DNA from: Bacteroidales bacterium
Lineage (GTDB): Bacteria; Bacteroidota; Bacteroidia; Bacteroidales; Tenuifilaceae
Direction: 5' to 3'
NCBI GenBank assembly: GCA_020636835.1
Contig: JACJXC010000007.1
Span: forward strand, 281,229-345,228
DNA: 64,000 bases
Numbering within the stretch: the stretch's first letter is position 1; each line of letters opens with the position of its first letter. This document shows positions 44,618 to 53,442 of the stretch, piece by piece. The position numbers and the translations under genes are program-made. The notes beneath the pieces are model-generated. The model saw only the letters and a program-made list of their open reading frames with translations. It was not told the DNA's origin and did not search any database.

Positions 44618-44663
44618 ATCTATTGAATAGATACTAATACAATCAAACATAACCCTTCCGGCC
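44586..44663 (+). promoter_or_regulatory. Predicted antiterminator of the cysteine attenuator
   Basis: ggccgcaaggg (44586-44596) can pair with cccttccggcc (44653-44663), the 5' arm of the terminator, at 10 of 11 positions. A ribosome waiting with Cys codon 44570-44572 in its A site would cover RNA to about 44585 and leave this segment free, so read-through is expected when cysteine is short. An alternative hairpin at 44579-44601 (aata/tatt and cttg/caag) would hide the same segment in untranslated RNA. Confidence 0.78.
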
Positions 44664-44684
44664 TCCGGAGGGGTTTTTTATTTT
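44653..44684 (+). terminator. Attenuator terminator upstream of cysE
   Basis: The 9-bp stem cccttccgg / ccggagggg (one G-T pair, loop cct) is followed by TTTTTTATTTT. It stands between a leader peptide and a gene on the same strand, 23 bases before the cysE start, where an ordinary terminator would make no sense. Confidence 0.92.
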
Positions 44685-44706
44685 ATCAATTTTAAATACA
44701 TGCGTT

Positions 44707-45480
44707 ATGAATTTTTTAAGATTTAGGAAAAAATACAACATAAAGGTTGACGTTGAGGAATTCACCCAACTTGTGCTAATGCATCTCTTCCCAGAGATGC
44801 TTAACCGACGAACGTTTAACGTTAATTCAAGCGAAGTTTACCGAGAACTTAACAAACTGCTTAAAAAACAGATTGGCGATAACTCAAAGGCAGATTTACT
44901 TGCAAAAGAATTTACTACAGAGCTACCATTGCTGCATAAAGCACTTATTGCCGATGCTAACTTTATCGCCAAAAACGATCCTGCTGCAAGTGGAATTGAC
45001 GAGGTGATTGTAACATATCCAGGATTTTCGGCAATTGGCACTTATCGATTGGCACACTATTTAGCCAATAAAGGTGTACCTTTAATCCCAAGAATTATGA
45101 CTGAGTGGGCACATTCCAAAACCGGTATCGATATTCACCCAAAAGCAACCATTGGAAAGGAGTTTTTCATAGACCACGGAACGGGCATCGTAATTGGCGA
45201 AACAGCCATAATTGGTAACAGGGTAAAAATCTACCAAGGCGTTACTATTGGCGCGCTAAGCGTAGGCAAGGAATTGGCTCAAACTAAACGCCATCCCACT
45301 ATTGAGGATGATGTAGTAATCTATGCCGGAAGTACAATTCTTGGTGGATATACAGTAATTGGGCGTAATAGCATTATTGGCGGCAACGTATGGCTCACAA
45401 AGAGCGTTGAACCAAACTCGTTGGTTTACCACGAAAGCAAAGTAATTGTTAGAGAACGTGAAACTGTAAACAAAGTATAA
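44707..45480 (+). CDS. cysE: Serine O-acetyltransferase
   Basis: The 257-residue enzyme acetylates serine with acetyl-CoA to O-acetylserine, the first committed step of cysteine synthesis. It has an N-terminal helical domain (about 1-125) and a left-handed hexapeptide-repeat beta helix (about 130-245) with the SAT residues GIDIHPKATIGKEFFIDHGTGIVIGETA, KRHPTIEDDVVIYAGSTILGG and GGNVWLTKSV (each a separate segment). The family usually needs His in DHG and HPT for catalysis; both are present. It lies just behind the cysteine attenuator, and the cysteine synthase gene follows 192 bases later. Expression is predicted to rise when Cys-tRNA is scarce. Confidence 0.94.
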   Translation: MNFLRFRKKYNIKVDVEEFTQLVLMHLFPEMLNRRTFNVNSSEVYRELNKLLKKQIGDNSKADLLAKEFTTELPLLHKALIADANFIAKNDPAASGIDEVIVTYPGFSAIGTYRLAHYLANKGVPLIPRIMTEWAHSKTGIDIHPKATIGKEFFIDHGTGIVIGETAIIGNRVKIYQGVTIGALSVGKELAQTKRHPTIEDDVVIYAGSTILGGYTVIGRNSIIGGNVWLTKSVEPNSLVYHESKVIVRERETVNKV

Positions 45481-45536
45481 TATTTTGATAAAAAGATGGT
45501 TGCCTTCGGCGAGCTCTCCGCTAGTGGCGAATGGGT

Positions 45537-45550
45537 TTCGAGCGGTAGCG
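45537..45550. repeat. Copy of a 14-bp GC-rich repeat core
   Basis: ttcgagcggtagcg on the plus strand is, on the other strand, CGCTACCGCTCGAA. It differs at one base from CGCTACCGCACGAA at 29920-29933. It lies in a 110-base GC-rich stretch between cysE and the palindrome at 45590. Confidence 0.35.
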
Positions 45551-45589
45551 AGAAATCTAATATTGATAAATATGAATGATTAACGAGCG

Positions 45590-45659
45590 AGATGCTTCGA
45601 CAAGTTCAGCATGACAAGTAACAATGTGTTTTGTCATCCCGAGCGAAGCCGAGGGATCT
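45590..45659. repeat. Palindromic REP-like hairpin between cysE and cysK
   Basis: Arms at 45590-45617 (agatgcttcg...atgacaa) and 45631-45659 (ttgtcat...gaagccgagggatct) are imperfect inverted repeats. They belong to the same sequence family as the inner arms of the element at 44344-44475. If cysE and cysK share a transcript, this would form a large intra-operon RNA hairpin. Confidence 0.7.
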
Positions 45660-45672
45660 AAAAACAAAAAAT

Positions 45673-46581
45673 ATGAAAGCACAAAGTTTACTGGAGACTG
45701 TTGGTAGAACACCACATATCCGACTCAACAAAATATTCCCTAACAACGAGGTTTGGATTAAGGATGAACGCAGAAATCCGTCGGGAAGCATTAAGGATAG
45801 AGCCGCTTTGGCAATGATAGAGGATGCTGAACAAAGCGGAATCTTAAAAAGCGGAAGTGTGATTGTGGAGCCCACATCGGGTAACACGGGTATTGGCTTG
45901 GCCATGATAGCGGCCATTAAGAATTACAGGCTGATTTTAACAATGCCCGAGTCGATGTCCATTGAGCGCCGACGATTGCTTAGCGCTTACGGCGCAGAAC
46001 TAGTTCTTACACCAAAAGCCGAAGGTATGAAGGGTGCGATTGCCAAGGCCGAGGAAATTGTTAATGCTACACCAAATGCTTGGATGCCGATGCAGTTCGC
46101 AAACCAATCGAACCCCAACACCCACTACGTAAACACGGCCAACGAAATTACAGCCGACTTCCCCAACGGAATTGACTACCTGGTTGTCGGTGTCGGAACA
46201 GGAGGCCATATCTCAGGAATAGGGAGTAAACTAAAAGAAGTTTTCCCTAATATAAAAATTATAGCAGTGGAACCATTGGATTCCCCAATGATATCGGAAG
46301 GAAAGGCTGGCCCACATCCAATACAAGGGATTGGTGCTGGGTTTATTCCACAAAACCTGAACAGGGATATTATTGATGAAGTGATTAAGGTTGAAGGTGC
46401 TGATGCCTTCGAAATGGTTAGGGAACTTGCAAAAACCGAAGGATTCCTTGCAGGAATATCAACCGGAGCAAACCTAGTAGCAGTAACCGAACTATTGGCA
46501 AGAATCGGCTCGGGGAAAAGAATCGTAACAGTTGCCTACGATTCGGCAGAACGGTACCTAAGTGTGGATGGGTTGTTTTAG
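45673..46581 (+). CDS. cysK: Cysteine synthase (O-acetylserine sulfhydrylase)
   Basis: The 302-residue PLP enzyme joins O-acetylserine and sulfide to cysteine. It has the PLP-lysine motif NPSGSIKDRAA (Lys41), the substrate loop EPTSGNTGIGLA, the phosphate-binding loop VGVGTGGHISG and the C-terminal GISTGANLVA. It may be CysK or CysM; the sequence cannot decide, and K is given as the general symbol. Upstream in-frame residues from 45631 fall in the palindromic repeat, so the ATG at 45673 is chosen. With cysE it makes the two-step cysteine pathway and may share the attenuator-controlled transcript. Confidence 0.94.
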   Translation: MKAQSLLETVGRTPHIRLNKIFPNNEVWIKDERRNPSGSIKDRAALAMIEDAEQSGILKSGSVIVEPTSGNTGIGLAMIAAIKNYRLILTMPESMSIERRRLLSAYGAELVLTPKAEGMKGAIAKAEEIVNATPNAWMPMQFANQSNPNTHYVNTANEITADFPNGIDYLVVGVGTGGHISGIGSKLKEVFPNIKIIAVEPLDSPMISEGKAGPHPIQGIGAGFIPQNLNRDIIDEVIKVEGADAFEMVRELAKTEGFLAGISTGANLVAVTELLARIGSGKRIVTVAYDSAERYLSVDGLF

Positions 46582-46599
46582 TCCCTCATTAAAAACAGA

Positions 46600-46627
46600 A
46601 AAGCCTCCGATTTCTCAGAGGCTTTCC
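46600..46627. terminator. Bidirectional terminator between cysK and tRNA-Leu
   Basis: aaagcctc / gaggcttt with a 10-base loop. T-rich sequence follows on the minus strand, so it can end the tRNA transcript; on the plus strand it follows the cysK stop by 19 bases. Confidence 0.82.
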
Positions 46628-46628
46628 G

Positions 46629-46713
46629 TACCCGGGGCGGGACTTGAACCCGCACGGCCGCTATGGCCACAGGATTTTAAGTCCTGCGTGTCTACCAGTT
46701 CCACCACCCGGGC
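46629..46713 (-). tRNA. tRNA-Leu (anticodon UAA)
   Basis: An 85-base cloverleaf on the minus strand: acceptor GCCCGGG paired with CCCGGGT, anticodon loop CTTAAAA giving UAA, T arm GTTCAAGTCC, and the long variable arm expected of a class II tRNA. The CCA end is not encoded. Confidence 0.95.
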
Positions 46714-46742
46714 AAACTTTTTTGTTACTTTACTTTCTTAAA

Positions 46743-46780
46743 CTTTAAAAGTTCAAAGCACCCACTTTGAACTTTTAAAG
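46743..46780. repeat. Perfect 16-bp inverted repeat between two tRNA genes
   Basis: ctttaaaagttcaaag (46743-46758) and ctttgaacttttaaag (46765-46780) are exact complements around a 6-base loop. In the probable tRNA-Gly to tRNA-Leu transcript this would form a stable hairpin in the spacer, possibly a processing or termination signal. Confidence 0.75.
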
Positions 46781-46786
46781 AACTTG

Positions 46787-46859
46787 AGCGGAAGACGAGA
46801 CTCGAACTCGCGACCCTAACCTTGGCAAGGTTATGCTCTACCAACTGAGCTACTTCCGC
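46787..46859 (-). tRNA. tRNA-Gly (anticodon GCC)
   Basis: A 73-base cloverleaf on the minus strand: acceptor GCGGAAG paired with CTTCCGC, D arm AGCTCAGTTGG, anticodon loop TTGCCAA giving GCC, T arm GTTCGAGTC. Discriminator base T; CCA not encoded. Confidence 0.96.
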
Positions 46860-46988
46860 GTTTTGTTTTGGTGATGCAAAAATATACCATTTCTGAATAT
46901 CTGCAAATAAAATCTTCAAATTTTTTTCTAAAATTATTTGCATTGCTCCAAAATTCCTGAAAAAGAACACCTAACAATTCCAAAAAAA

Positions 46989-48065
46989 TTATAGCCACTC
47001 TAAAAGTTCCCTTGCTATAACCTCCGAGGCCTTACCTTCTCCATACAAATCAATGCCAAAATCCGATTCTTTTGAGACCATTGCTTTATATGAGCCGTAG
47101 AGTTTCTCGGAGGAGGAGCCACAAAGAGCGTTGAATCCATTCTCAACCAACTCCACCCACTCTGTTTGCTCGCGCATGGTTACGCAATGTTTCTTAAAGA
47201 AAAATGCCTCTTTTTGCACACCCCCGCTATCGGTAACCACCAAGGAGCAGTTATTGAGCAGCGATATCATATCGAAATACCCTACGGGATCGATAATCAT
47301 AAATTCCGGGGATAGTTTATGACTGGCGAGTATTTTCCTGGTCCGAGGATGTAGTGGAACAACCACTGAAATTTCCTTATTGATTCGGTTAAGCCCATCG
47401 ATAATACCCTTTAGATTATCGATATTATCGGTGTTTTCCTGACGGTGAATGGTTGCCAAAACAAACCGCTCGGGAATTGAATGCTCGGCTATTACTGTGG
47501 ATATTCTACGCGCCTTTTCGATATAGAAGTACGCCGCATCTTGCATTACATCGCCATTTTTAACAATTTTGGATTGGAAGTTATCAAAACCTTCGGATTT
47601 AAGATTTCTGATGGCCGCATCGGTTGGGCAGAACAACAAATCGGAAATCCTATCGGTTAGGATCCGGTTTATCTCCTCGGGCATATCCATGTTGAATGAT
47701 CGTAATCCGGCCTCGACATGCACCACACGGATGTGCAACTTCTTTGCCACCAAGGCTCCGGCTAACGTGGAGTTTGTGTCGCCGTAAACCATTACAGCGG
47801 ATGGCTTCTCATCAACCATAATCTTCTCCAATGCCTCCATCATTCGGCCAGTCATTGCTCCATGACCTAAACTATTGATCTCAAGATTATAGGTTGGTTT
47901 GGGAATCTCCATTTCGCGGAAAAACACATCGGACATGTTATCGTCGAAATGCTGACCGGTGTGGACAATCAACTCGGAAATTCCGTGCTTGCTAAGCTGA
48001 CGGCTCACCGCCGCCGCTTTAATGAATTGAGGACGTGCCCCAACAACTGTAAGTATTTTAGCCAT
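46989..48065 (-). CDS. wecB: UDP-N-acetylglucosamine 2-epimerase (non-hydrolysing)
   Basis: The 358-residue GT-B-fold enzyme converts UDP-GlcNAc to UDP-ManNAc for surface polysaccharides. It has the family N-terminus VVGARPQFIKAAAVSR, VHTGQHFD, VYGDTNSTLAGALVAKKL, HVEAGLRSF, LATIHRQENTD and the C-terminal VTDSGGVQKEAF followed by REQTEWVELVENG. A Met at 48083 would overlap the upstream gene; the ATG at 48065 gives the family N-terminus and a 4-base gap. It is co-transcribed with the glycosyltransferase upstream, so the pair probably works on one glycan. No ManNAc dehydrogenase gene is nearby. Confidence 0.93.
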   Translation of the reverse strand: MAKILTVVGARPQFIKAAAVSRQLSKHGISELIVHTGQHFDDNMSDVFFREMEIPKPTYNLEINSLGHGAMTGRMMEALEKIMVDEKPSAVMVYGDTNSTLAGALVAKKLHIRVVHVEAGLRSFNMDMPEEINRILTDRISDLLFCPTDAAIRNLKSEGFDNFQSKIVKNGDVMQDAAYFYIEKARRISTVIAEHSIPERFVLATIHRQENTDNIDNLKGIIDGLNRINKEISVVVPLHPRTRKILASHKLSPEFMIIDPVGYFDMISLLNNCSLVVTDSGGVQKEAFFFKKHCVTMREQTEWVELVENGFNALCGSSSEKLYGSYKAMVSKESDFGIDLYGEGKASEVIARELLEWL

Positions 48066-48069
48066 AAAA

Positions 48070-49371
48070 TTATACTTGCTCAATTATTTCTATAATCTTG
48101 CCTGTAAGACTCCTGCGCGAATACTCCTCAATATTTCCAATTTTGGGATAAAGGTTATTCGATTTATAGGAGTTATAATAATTAGCGATAATCTGCTTCG
48201 CCTTTTTCAAATCGCCATAATCAACCATCTCGCCAACGCCCGTTTTGGTTAAAATATCGCATAAATTACCATTGCTTGGGCCAACACCAAAAATAACTCT
48301 GCCCGACCCAAGGTACTCAAAGAATTTGCCTGTAAGTATGCCCGAAGCGTTAGGTGTATTATTCACAACTAGAAGTAAAACCTGCGATTGTTTTTGCAAT
48401 GTAATAGCTTCGTCGTGTTTTAAAAACTCAATATGCTCAAAAAAATGATCTAAGTTCAACTCCTTTAGAGATTCTCTAACTGAAAAATCGACCTGTCCAA
48501 CCAGCCTTATTAACAAATCATCCTTTAGCGAGGGGATTTCTGTAATCAACTCCGACAGGGCTTTCCATAGAATATCCGGATTGCGGGGAGCATTCAATGT
48601 ACCAACATGGGCAATGCTAAATTTGCTATCCAAATTTACATTACCAGCGGAAACCTCATCCTCATCGTAACCATTGGTTATAACATCGATTCGCTTGGGA
48701 TTCAACGGCAGATATTCCTGTTTCATTTGCTCGGACACAACAAGAATTGCATCTGCTGAACCTATCACCTTTTTCTCCAACCGATGATGAATTCTGTCGG
48801 CAATAAAGGTAAGTTTTAGCTCCTTATAAAAATCGATATTTGTCCAAGGATCCCTAAAATCGGCAATCCACTTAATGTTTAACCTTTTCTTTAACTTCAG
48901 ACCTATAAGATGCATTGAATGCGGGGGACCTGTTGTAATTATCGCCTCAATGTTATTCTGTTTAATGTAATCCTCAAGCCTCCTTACCGATGGACGAACC
49001 CAAAAAATTCTTGGATCGGGAATTAGTAAATTCCCCCTTAACCACACCATAAAGCCATGCAGAAATCCCTTTTTCTTGCCCTGAGAGACAAAGCTAACCC
49101 CAATACGCTGATTCCTTTTGCCAGTAATAAACTTATAGATATTGTAAGGTTCCCAAATCCGGGTTTTAACAACCTCCAAACCAACGGGAATATCCTTTAG
49201 TAAAGATTCGTCTTCCGCTGGTGCCTCTGGATTTTCGGGCGTATAAATTATGGGCTCCCAACCATAAGCACGGAAATACTTAACAAATTTCAACCACCGA
49301 AAAACACCTGCACCACCGGAGGGTGGCCAGTAGTATGTAATAATTAAAGCCTTTTTACTGGATAATTGCAT
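48070..49371 (-). CDS. Group 4-type glycosyltransferase
   Basis: The 433-residue GT-B glycosyltransferase has the N-terminal acceptor domain motif ITYYWPPSGGAGVFRWLKF, IITTGPPHSMHLIGLKLKK and WIADFRDPWTN. In the C-terminal donor domain are VITNGYDEDE, IAHVGTLNAPRNPDILW and FEYLGSGRVIFGVGPSNGN. The last segment has the EX7E-like region reduced. It would transfer a sugar from a nucleotide sugar to a growing lipid-linked glycan at the inner membrane. The ATG at 49371 is taken because a promoter box lies upstream at 49392-49399 inside the longer frame. First gene of a two-gene operon with wecB. Confidence 0.88.
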   Translation of the reverse strand: MQLSSKKALIITYYWPPSGGAGVFRWLKFVKYFRAYGWEPIIYTPENPEAPAEDESLLKDIPVGLEVVKTRIWEPYNIYKFITGKRNQRIGVSFVSQGKKKGFLHGFMVWLRGNLLIPDPRIFWVRPSVRRLEDYIKQNNIEAIITTGPPHSMHLIGLKLKKRLNIKWIADFRDPWTNIDFYKELKLTFIADRIHHRLEKKVIGSADAILVVSEQMKQEYLPLNPKRIDVITNGYDEDEVSAGNVNLDSKFSIAHVGTLNAPRNPDILWKALSELITEIPSLKDDLLIRLVGQVDFSVRESLKELNLDHFFEHIEFLKHDEAITLQKQSQVLLLVVNNTPNASGILTGKFFEYLGSGRVIFGVGPSNGNLCDILTKTGVGEMVDYGDLKKAKQIIANYYNSYKSNNLYPKIGNIEEYSRRSLTGKIIEIIEQV

Positions 49372-49391
49372 CAATAAAAATTTAATCGGGT

Positions 49392-49399
49392 CAAAGATA
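49392..49399 (-). promoter_or_regulatory. Candidate -7 box of the glycosyltransferase-wecB operon
   Basis: TATCTTTG on the minus strand, 20 bases before the start at 49371. It is framed by the dyad atcgggt (49385-49391) and acccgat (49409-49415), a possible operator. Confidence 0.55.
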
Positions 49400-49466
49400 A
49401 TCACTTTAACCCGATATGCGATTTAAGCAATAATAAATCGGTGATGCAGGTGCTTTTCGTGCAACT

Positions 49467-51008
49467 TTAGAGCGAAATATTACCGTGCTTACGCGGAGGA
49501 TTCTGCAAACTCTTGCTACGGGTCATCTCCAATGCTTGAATTATTTTATACCGGGTTTGACGAGGATATATAACCTCATCAACATAGCCAAGTTCTGCAG
49601 CCCTGTAGGGATTCGCAAATTTCTCTCGATACTCATCTATCAACCCCTGACGGCTTTCATCGTCATTAATTTTACTTCGATAAAGAATATTCACGGCGCC
49701 CTCAGGCCCCATCACTGCAATTTCGGCCATAGGATAAGCAAAGTTTACATCGGCACCAACCTGCTTGCTCGACATCACACAGTAAGCTCCTCCATACGCC
49801 TTGCGGGTAATTAAAGCAATTTTTGGAACGGTTGCCTCCGAGTACGCGTAAAGCAACTTTGCGCCATGCTTAATAATTCCATTGGATTCCTGATTGATAC
49901 CGGGTAAAAATCCGGGGACATCAACAAAGGTTACGATTGGAATATTAAAGGCATCGCAAAAGCGGATAAAACGGGCACCTTTAACCGACGCATCGATGTC
50001 CAAAACACCTGCAAGGTGTGCCGGTTGGTTTGCAACTATTCCAACGGAGTGTCCTGCCATACGGGCAAATCCAACAACAATATTTTTGGCAAATAACGGC
50101 TGAACTTCCAAAAAGTTTTTATCATCAACAACGGATAAAATCAAATCCTTAATATCGTAAGGCTTGTTAGGATCGGCAGGGACAAGCGTTTGCAACGCTT
50201 CATCTTCCCGCAAAGGGTCGTCGGTTGTCGGAACTACCGGCGGTTCCTCCATGTTATTCACGGGAAGAAAACTCATCAACTCGCGAATAAGCATTAAGGC
50301 CTGTTCCTCGCTATCGGCAAAAAAATGAGCCACTCCACTTTTAGAGTTGTGCGTAATTGCACCTCCCAACTCGTCCTTGGACACCTCCTCGTGGGTTACA
50401 GCCTTAATAACATCGGGCCCGGTAACAAACATGTAACTGGTATCCTTTACCATCACAATAAAATCGGTGAGCGCAGGAGAGTAAACTGCTCCACCGGCAC
50501 AAGGACCCATAATACAGGTAATTTGAGGTATCACCCCCGAACTTCGAACATTGTTATGAAAAATTTCGGCATAACCGGCCAAACTTTGCACCCCTTCCTG
50601 AATACGAGCCCCACCAGAATCGTTCAGACCAATAATGGGCGCACCCATTTTATTCGCCAGCTGTTGAAGTTTTATAATCTTGTTGGCATTAGCCCGACTA
50701 AGCGTACCGCCAAAAACGGTAAAATCGTAGGCGTAAACATAAACCAACCTTCCATCTATCTTGCCATAACCGGCAACAACACCATCGCCGGCAATATGCT
50801 TATCGCCCATACCAAAGTCGGCATTACGATGGGTTACAAACTTATCGAGTTCGTTAAACGTTCCGGGATCTAAGAGTTCTACAATCCGCTCACGGGCTAT
50901 TTTTTTGCCGCTTTCATGCTGTTTGGCAATCCTGCTAGCCCCTCCAGCCTCATCGGCTTGCTTATTTCGTCGCGCTAACTCCTGATATAGTTCATCTAAA
51001 TTTTTCAT
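49467..51008 (-). CDS. Acyl-CoA carboxylase carboxyltransferase subunit
   Basis: The 513-residue protein has the two crotonase-like halves of the AccD5/PccB/MmdA family. The first (about 20-260) contains [31 protein letters not shown] segments and ICQG-like [19 protein letters not shown]. The second (about 270-513) contains [45 protein letters not shown] and [14 protein letters not shown]. It moves the carboxyl group between biotin and an acyl-CoA, probably propionyl-CoA. Depending on partners it could serve carboxylation or methylmalonyl-CoA decarboxylation. It is the last gene of a three-subunit operon, 102 bases after the biotin carrier gene. Confidence 0.92.
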   Translation of the reverse strand: MKNLDELYQELARRNKQADEAGGASRIAKQHESGKKIARERIVELLDPGTFNELDKFVTHRNADFGMGDKHIAGDGVVAGYGKIDGRLVYVYAYDFTVFGGTLSRANANKIIKLQQLANKMGAPIIGLNDSGGARIQEGVQSLAGYAEIFHNNVRSSGVIPQITCIMGPCAGGAVYSPALTDFIVMVKDTSYMFVTGPDVIKAVTHEEVSKDELGGAITHNSKSGVAHFFADSEEQALMLIRELMSFLPVNNMEEPPVVPTTDDPLREDEALQTLVPADPNKPYDIKDLILSVVDDKNFLEVQPLFAKNIVVGFARMAGHSVGIVANQPAHLAGVLDIDASVKGARFIRFCDAFNIPIVTFVDVPGFLPGINQESNGIIKHGAKLLYAYSEATVPKIALITRKAYGGAYCVMSSKQVGADVNFAYPMAEIAVMGPEGAVNILYRSKINDDESRQGLIDEYREKFANPYRAAELGYVDEVIYPRQTRYKIIQALEMTRSKSLQNPPRKHGNISL

Positions 51009-51110
51009 TGGATTAGTTTTAAAATCGAAAAAGCACACTCGCGCAAAACCTATACTTTTAAAAACGTATTGACGATTGCTTTTTGTCGACGTTCAGGAAT
51101 GATTGCATGG

Positions 51111-51638
51111 CTAACTAAACAAAAGGTTATACTCCACCTCTACAAGGGGTTGATTGGCATTAATATTATCGCCTTCGGCTACGTAAATTTTCTTGACAAC
51201 TCCATCAACAGGGCTCTTGTACTCGCTCTCCATCTTCATAGCCGAAATTACAATTACCGTTGACCCCTGCTGAACCGCATCGCCTTCCGACACCGGAATT
51301 TTGACAACACGCCCCGGCATTGGTGTAGATATGACCTTTTCCACGGCATAGCCATCCGAAGATTTGCGACTTTGCTGGTAACGGCTTTGCGCATCGATGA
51401 TTTCCACCTCACGCGAGTTGTAATATGTATTTACATAATAACTTTTAGGCCCATCGCCAGGAATAATCTCAATGTTAAATGACTTTCCGTTATGAAGAAT
51501 GGAATATACCCCATTTTCAACCTGAGCGATATCCACCTCATAACGCTTACCATCAACCTCAAAAATGGCAAAGTCTCCTTCCCTCTTTATCAACTTCACA
51601 TCGGCAACCCTATCGCCAATTTTCACATCTAAAGCCAT
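51111..51638 (-). CDS. Biotin carboxyl carrier protein subunit
   Basis: The 175-residue protein has an N-terminal beta region (about 1-95), a short linker and a C-terminal biotinyl domain (about 97-170) with the biotin attachment Lys135 in AMKME, preceded by PMPGRVVKIPVSEGD. The separate carrier fits the three-gene acyl-CoA carboxylases of Bacteroidota, in which carrier, biotin carboxylase and carboxyltransferase are different proteins. It starts 2 bases after the biotin carboxylase stop, so the two are tightly coupled. Confidence 0.92.
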   Translation of the reverse strand: MALDVKIGDRVADVKLIKREGDFAIFEVDGKRYEVDIAQVENGVYSILHNGKSFNIEIIPGDGPKSYYVNTYYNSREVEIIDAQSRYQQSRKSSDGYAVEKVISTPMPGRVVKIPVSEGDAVQQGSTVIVISAMKMESEYKSPVDGVVKKIYVAEGDNINANQPLVEVEYNLLFS

Positions 51639-51640
51639 GA

Positions 51641-53154
51641 TTATATATGTTGAAGATTTTTCTTTATTCCGTAGGTTTTCCAGTTCATCGAACCCTGAGT
51701 AACCGTAAAATCGCTCATTGCAACCTTCTCCATTTTGGATATGAAATCGTAATAGGCTGCAATTATTGCCATATCCTCGAACACGGGATTTTCGGTTCGC
51801 TTTGCGCTCATCAACTCATCAAAATGATCGGGAATAAAATGCGTATTGTAATTTCCCTTTCGAAAATCCGGATGCTCCATTATCCGTTTCTGAAAACGAA
51901 TTGATGTTTTTACCCCCGTAATGTTATATTCAAAAAGAGCTCTGCGCATTCTGTCGATTGCCTCTTCGCGCGTCCTTCCCCACGAAATTAACTTGCTAAT
52001 CATGGGGTCGTAATGAATAGGTATTTCGTATCCCTCGTAAGCATAGCCATCGGTACGAATGCCCAAACCATTGGGTTCGCTAATATGACGAATTAACCCC
52101 GGCGACGGCATAAAGTTGTTGAAGGCATCCTCGGCCAATATTCGACACTCAACGGCATGTCCGTGCTGCGAAATTTCATCCTGACGAAACGAAATTGGCA
52201 ACCCCGATGCAATTCGAATTTGCTCTTTAACCAAATCGATACCCGTAACACGCTCGGTAATCGGATGCTCCACCTGCAATCGCGTATTCATCTCCAAAAA
52301 GTAGAAATTACGATTCCCATCAACCAAAAACTCGATGGTGCCGGCTCCGGTATAACTTACAGCCTTAGCAGCTGCCACCGCTGCCTGCCCCATAGTTTCG
52401 CGAAGTTCAGGAGTAAGAAATGGTGAAGGTGTTTCCTCTACAACCTTTTGATGGCGACGCTGAATGGAACATTCGCGTTCGAACAGATGCACCGTATTTC
52501 CAAGTTTGTCGGCTAAAATTTGAAACTCGATATGGTGTGGTGCTTCCACATACTTTTCGATGTAAACGGTATCGTCGCCAAAGGCTGACATGGCTTCAGA
52601 TTGAGCCATTTTTACAGCAGAAATCAACTCTTCGGGTTTCCGCACCAAACGCATTCCCTTTCCGCCACCACCGGCGGAAGCTTTTACCATGACAGGCAAT
52701 CCTATTTCGGCCACTATACGCTAACCGTATCGAAATCGGAAATCTTTTGTTGCGTCCCCGGAACCACCGGAACACCTGCTGCAATCATTGTTTGACGAGC
52801 AGTAATTTTATCGCCCATGTGGTCGATAGCATCCGGATTAGGCCCAATAAAAATAATTCCCGATTGAGCGCACTTTCGAGCAAAATCGGCATTTTCCGAA
52901 AGGAAACCATAACCCGGATGAATGGCATCGGCGCCAGACTTTAAGGCAACCTCAATAATCTTGTCGGCATTCAGATAACTTTCGCGCGAAGGCGAAGGTC
53001 CAATGTGATACGCCTCGTCGGCATAGCGAACATGCATTGCACGACGGTCGGAATCGGAATAAACAGCCACGGAAGGAATATCCATTTCGCGACACGACCT
53101 AGCAACCCGGACGGCAATTTCGCCCCGGTTAGCAATCAGAATTTTTTTAATCAT
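51641..53154 (-). pseudogene. Biotin carboxylase subunit, interrupted by a one-base frameshift
   Basis: Two frames together make one enzyme. 53154-52714 gives 146 residues ([32 protein letters not shown]) ending at TAG. 52714-51641 gives 357 residues from a GTG (AEIGLPVMVKASAGGGGKGMR, HIEFQILAD, EMNTRLQVEHPITE, RIMEHPDF). Their sum, about 503, is the normal family length, and the join falls inside the first ATP-grasp strand. One missing base near 52714-52720 explains it. The stop and the GTG overlap as TAGTG, so reinitiation could make two halves, but splitting at this point in the fold makes a working enzyme doubtful. Sequencing error is quite possible, since both partner subunits look intact. 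A start at 53181 is excluded by the promoter box. Confidence 0.85.
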
Positions 53155-53178
53155 TTTGTCCCAAATAAGAATCCGGGT

Positions 53179-53186
53179 CAAAAGTA
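53179..53186 (-). promoter_or_regulatory. Candidate -7 box of the acyl-CoA carboxylase operon
   Basis: TACTTTTG on the minus strand, 24 bases before the biotin carboxylase start at 53154. The region 53187-53442 shows no gene. Confidence 0.55.
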
Positions 53187-53442
53187 ATTAATTTTTCATG
53201 CTATAAAACATATGTTTAGATTTTTATGTTTTACAGCAACCATCACAACGGCAAATGATCCTAACTGCAAACGTTGTAAATTTGAGGGTTTATGAAAAAA
53301 ATATTTTAATCGACTAAACCCAAATCAATCAACAGTAAAAACAATTACAACACGACATAGCCAAAGAGTTGCGCAATAATCGAAGCTTAAGAAAAATAAA
53401 CTATACAATTTAACTAAAAAACAATGATCATTATAAACACCA

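Noticed and set aside
46725..46970. An 81-codon minus-strand open frame containing AEVAQLVEHNLAKVRV
   Set aside because: It is the translation of the tRNA-Gly gene and its flanks, a common artefact.
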